Assembly: GCF_019392335.1 (NCBI RefSeq)
Contig: NZ_JAHXRQ010000005.1
Span: 160,376 to 224,375 of the forward strand
DNA length: 64,000 nucleotides
Source of the DNA: Mameliella sp. CS4
Lineage (GTDB): Bacteria; Pseudomonadota; Alphaproteobacteria; Rhodobacterales; Rhodobacteraceae
Direction of reading: 5' to 3'
The notes beneath the pieces were generated by a model, which made no database searches, was not told the origin of the DNA, and worked only from the letters and a program-made list of their open reading frames with translations. Positions 63,649 to 64,000 of the stretch are shown in pieces; position 1 is the first letter of the stretch, and each line of letters starts with the position of its first letter. The position numbers and the translations under genes were made by a program.

Positions 63649-64000
63649 TGGCCCGCAAACCCGCGCTTTCCACCGACAAGCTGAAAGACCTTGGCGCCGA
63701 AAAGCTCGCGCAGTTGGTGCTGGATGAGGCCGAGCGCAACGCCGGGTTTCGGCGGCAGGTCAAGGCAGCGCTGGCCGGAAGGCTGGGCCGCAGGCCATAG
63801 CCAAGCTGGTCGACCGGCGGCTTTCCGGCTTGGCGCGGGCCCGGAGTTTCATCGAATGGGACAAGGCCCACGCCTTTGCCAAGGATCTGCGCAGCCTGAC
63901 CGATACCCTCACCTCCGAGCTCGGCGCCGCCGCGCCGCCGCGCCGGGGCTCGCCGTGGACCGGCTGCTGCGTTTCATCGCCACCCATGAACAGGTGTTCG
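63649..64000 (+). pseudogene. DUF6880-like gene, frameshifted, cut by window edge
   Basis: MARKPALSTDKLKDLGAEKL, then AQLVLDEAERNAGFRRQVKA is the start of a DUF6880-type protein. The frame stops at 63800, but shifting by one base near 63778 continues it as KAGPQAIAKLVDRRLSGLAR, then ARSFIEWDKAHAFAKDLRSL. A second shift near 63930-63945 gives LAVDRLLRFIATHEQVF to the edge. Two frameshifts make it a likely pseudogene (or poor sequence). It lies outside the integrase, possibly chromosomal flank. Confidence 0.6.

Overview
The window is a GC-rich chromosomal segment from an alphaproteobacterium, most likely Rhodobacteraceae (Roseobacter group). Supporting signs are the leftmost gene fragment, which is the start of a Rhodobacteraceae-like F1 delta subunit, the gene content (ClpA, GloB, PanBC, DUF2125, a MotA/MotB-like pair, peptide ABC transporter) and three copies of a GC-rich intergenic repeat typical of this group. 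This placement is inferred from reading the sequence; no database was searched.

Positions 1-43,600 look like ordinary chromosome: the start of the housekeeping ATP synthase operon, a methyltransferase, gloB, clpA with an overlapping M23 peptidase, a MotA/ExbB-like plus giant coiled-coil MotB-like pair, a TetR regulator divergent from a homocysteine S-methyltransferase, ChaC, DUF2125, an ArgE/DapE amidohydrolase, panBC, and a peptide ABC transporter. That transporter's binding-protein gene is separated from its permease and ATPase genes by about 5.8 kb holding two secreted ClpP-like proteins, a dehalogenase-like hydrolase and two unknowns. Next come two SDR oxidoreductases, a pentapeptide-like membrane protein with an apparent N-terminal frameshift, and a six-gene operon (31560-35945) that pairs a MacB/FtsX-type ABC unit with ZnuA-, NikK- and NikL-like periplasmic proteins. 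This operon is a candidate unusual metal uptake system. It is followed by a P1 peptidase behind a striking palindrome, SseB, a uracil-DNA glycosylase-family protein, an ArsR regulator with a metal(loid) permease, a kpsT-kpsE pair and a nitroreductase.

A tRNA-Ser(GGA) at 43605-43694 marks the left edge of an apparent genomic island that runs to a tyrosine integrase at 61992-63137. The island carries a PrimPol-helicase protein, an AlpA-like HTH protein, a truncated IS1182-type transposase, and then a stress/energy module: a universal stress protein, a complete nine-gene N-ATPase operon (atpDCQRBEFAG), a STAS protein, a coiled-coil protein, a beta-CASP metallo-beta-lactamase, a LOG-family protein and a ZIP permease. 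An FNR-type box lies upstream of the usp-N-ATPase operon and a second FNR-like palindrome lies upstream of the LOG gene, suggesting control by low oxygen. The host therefore carries two rotary ATPases: the normal one (cut by the left edge) and a horizontally acquired N-type. Beyond the integrase is an AT-richer gap and a frameshifted DUF6880 gene cut by the right edge.
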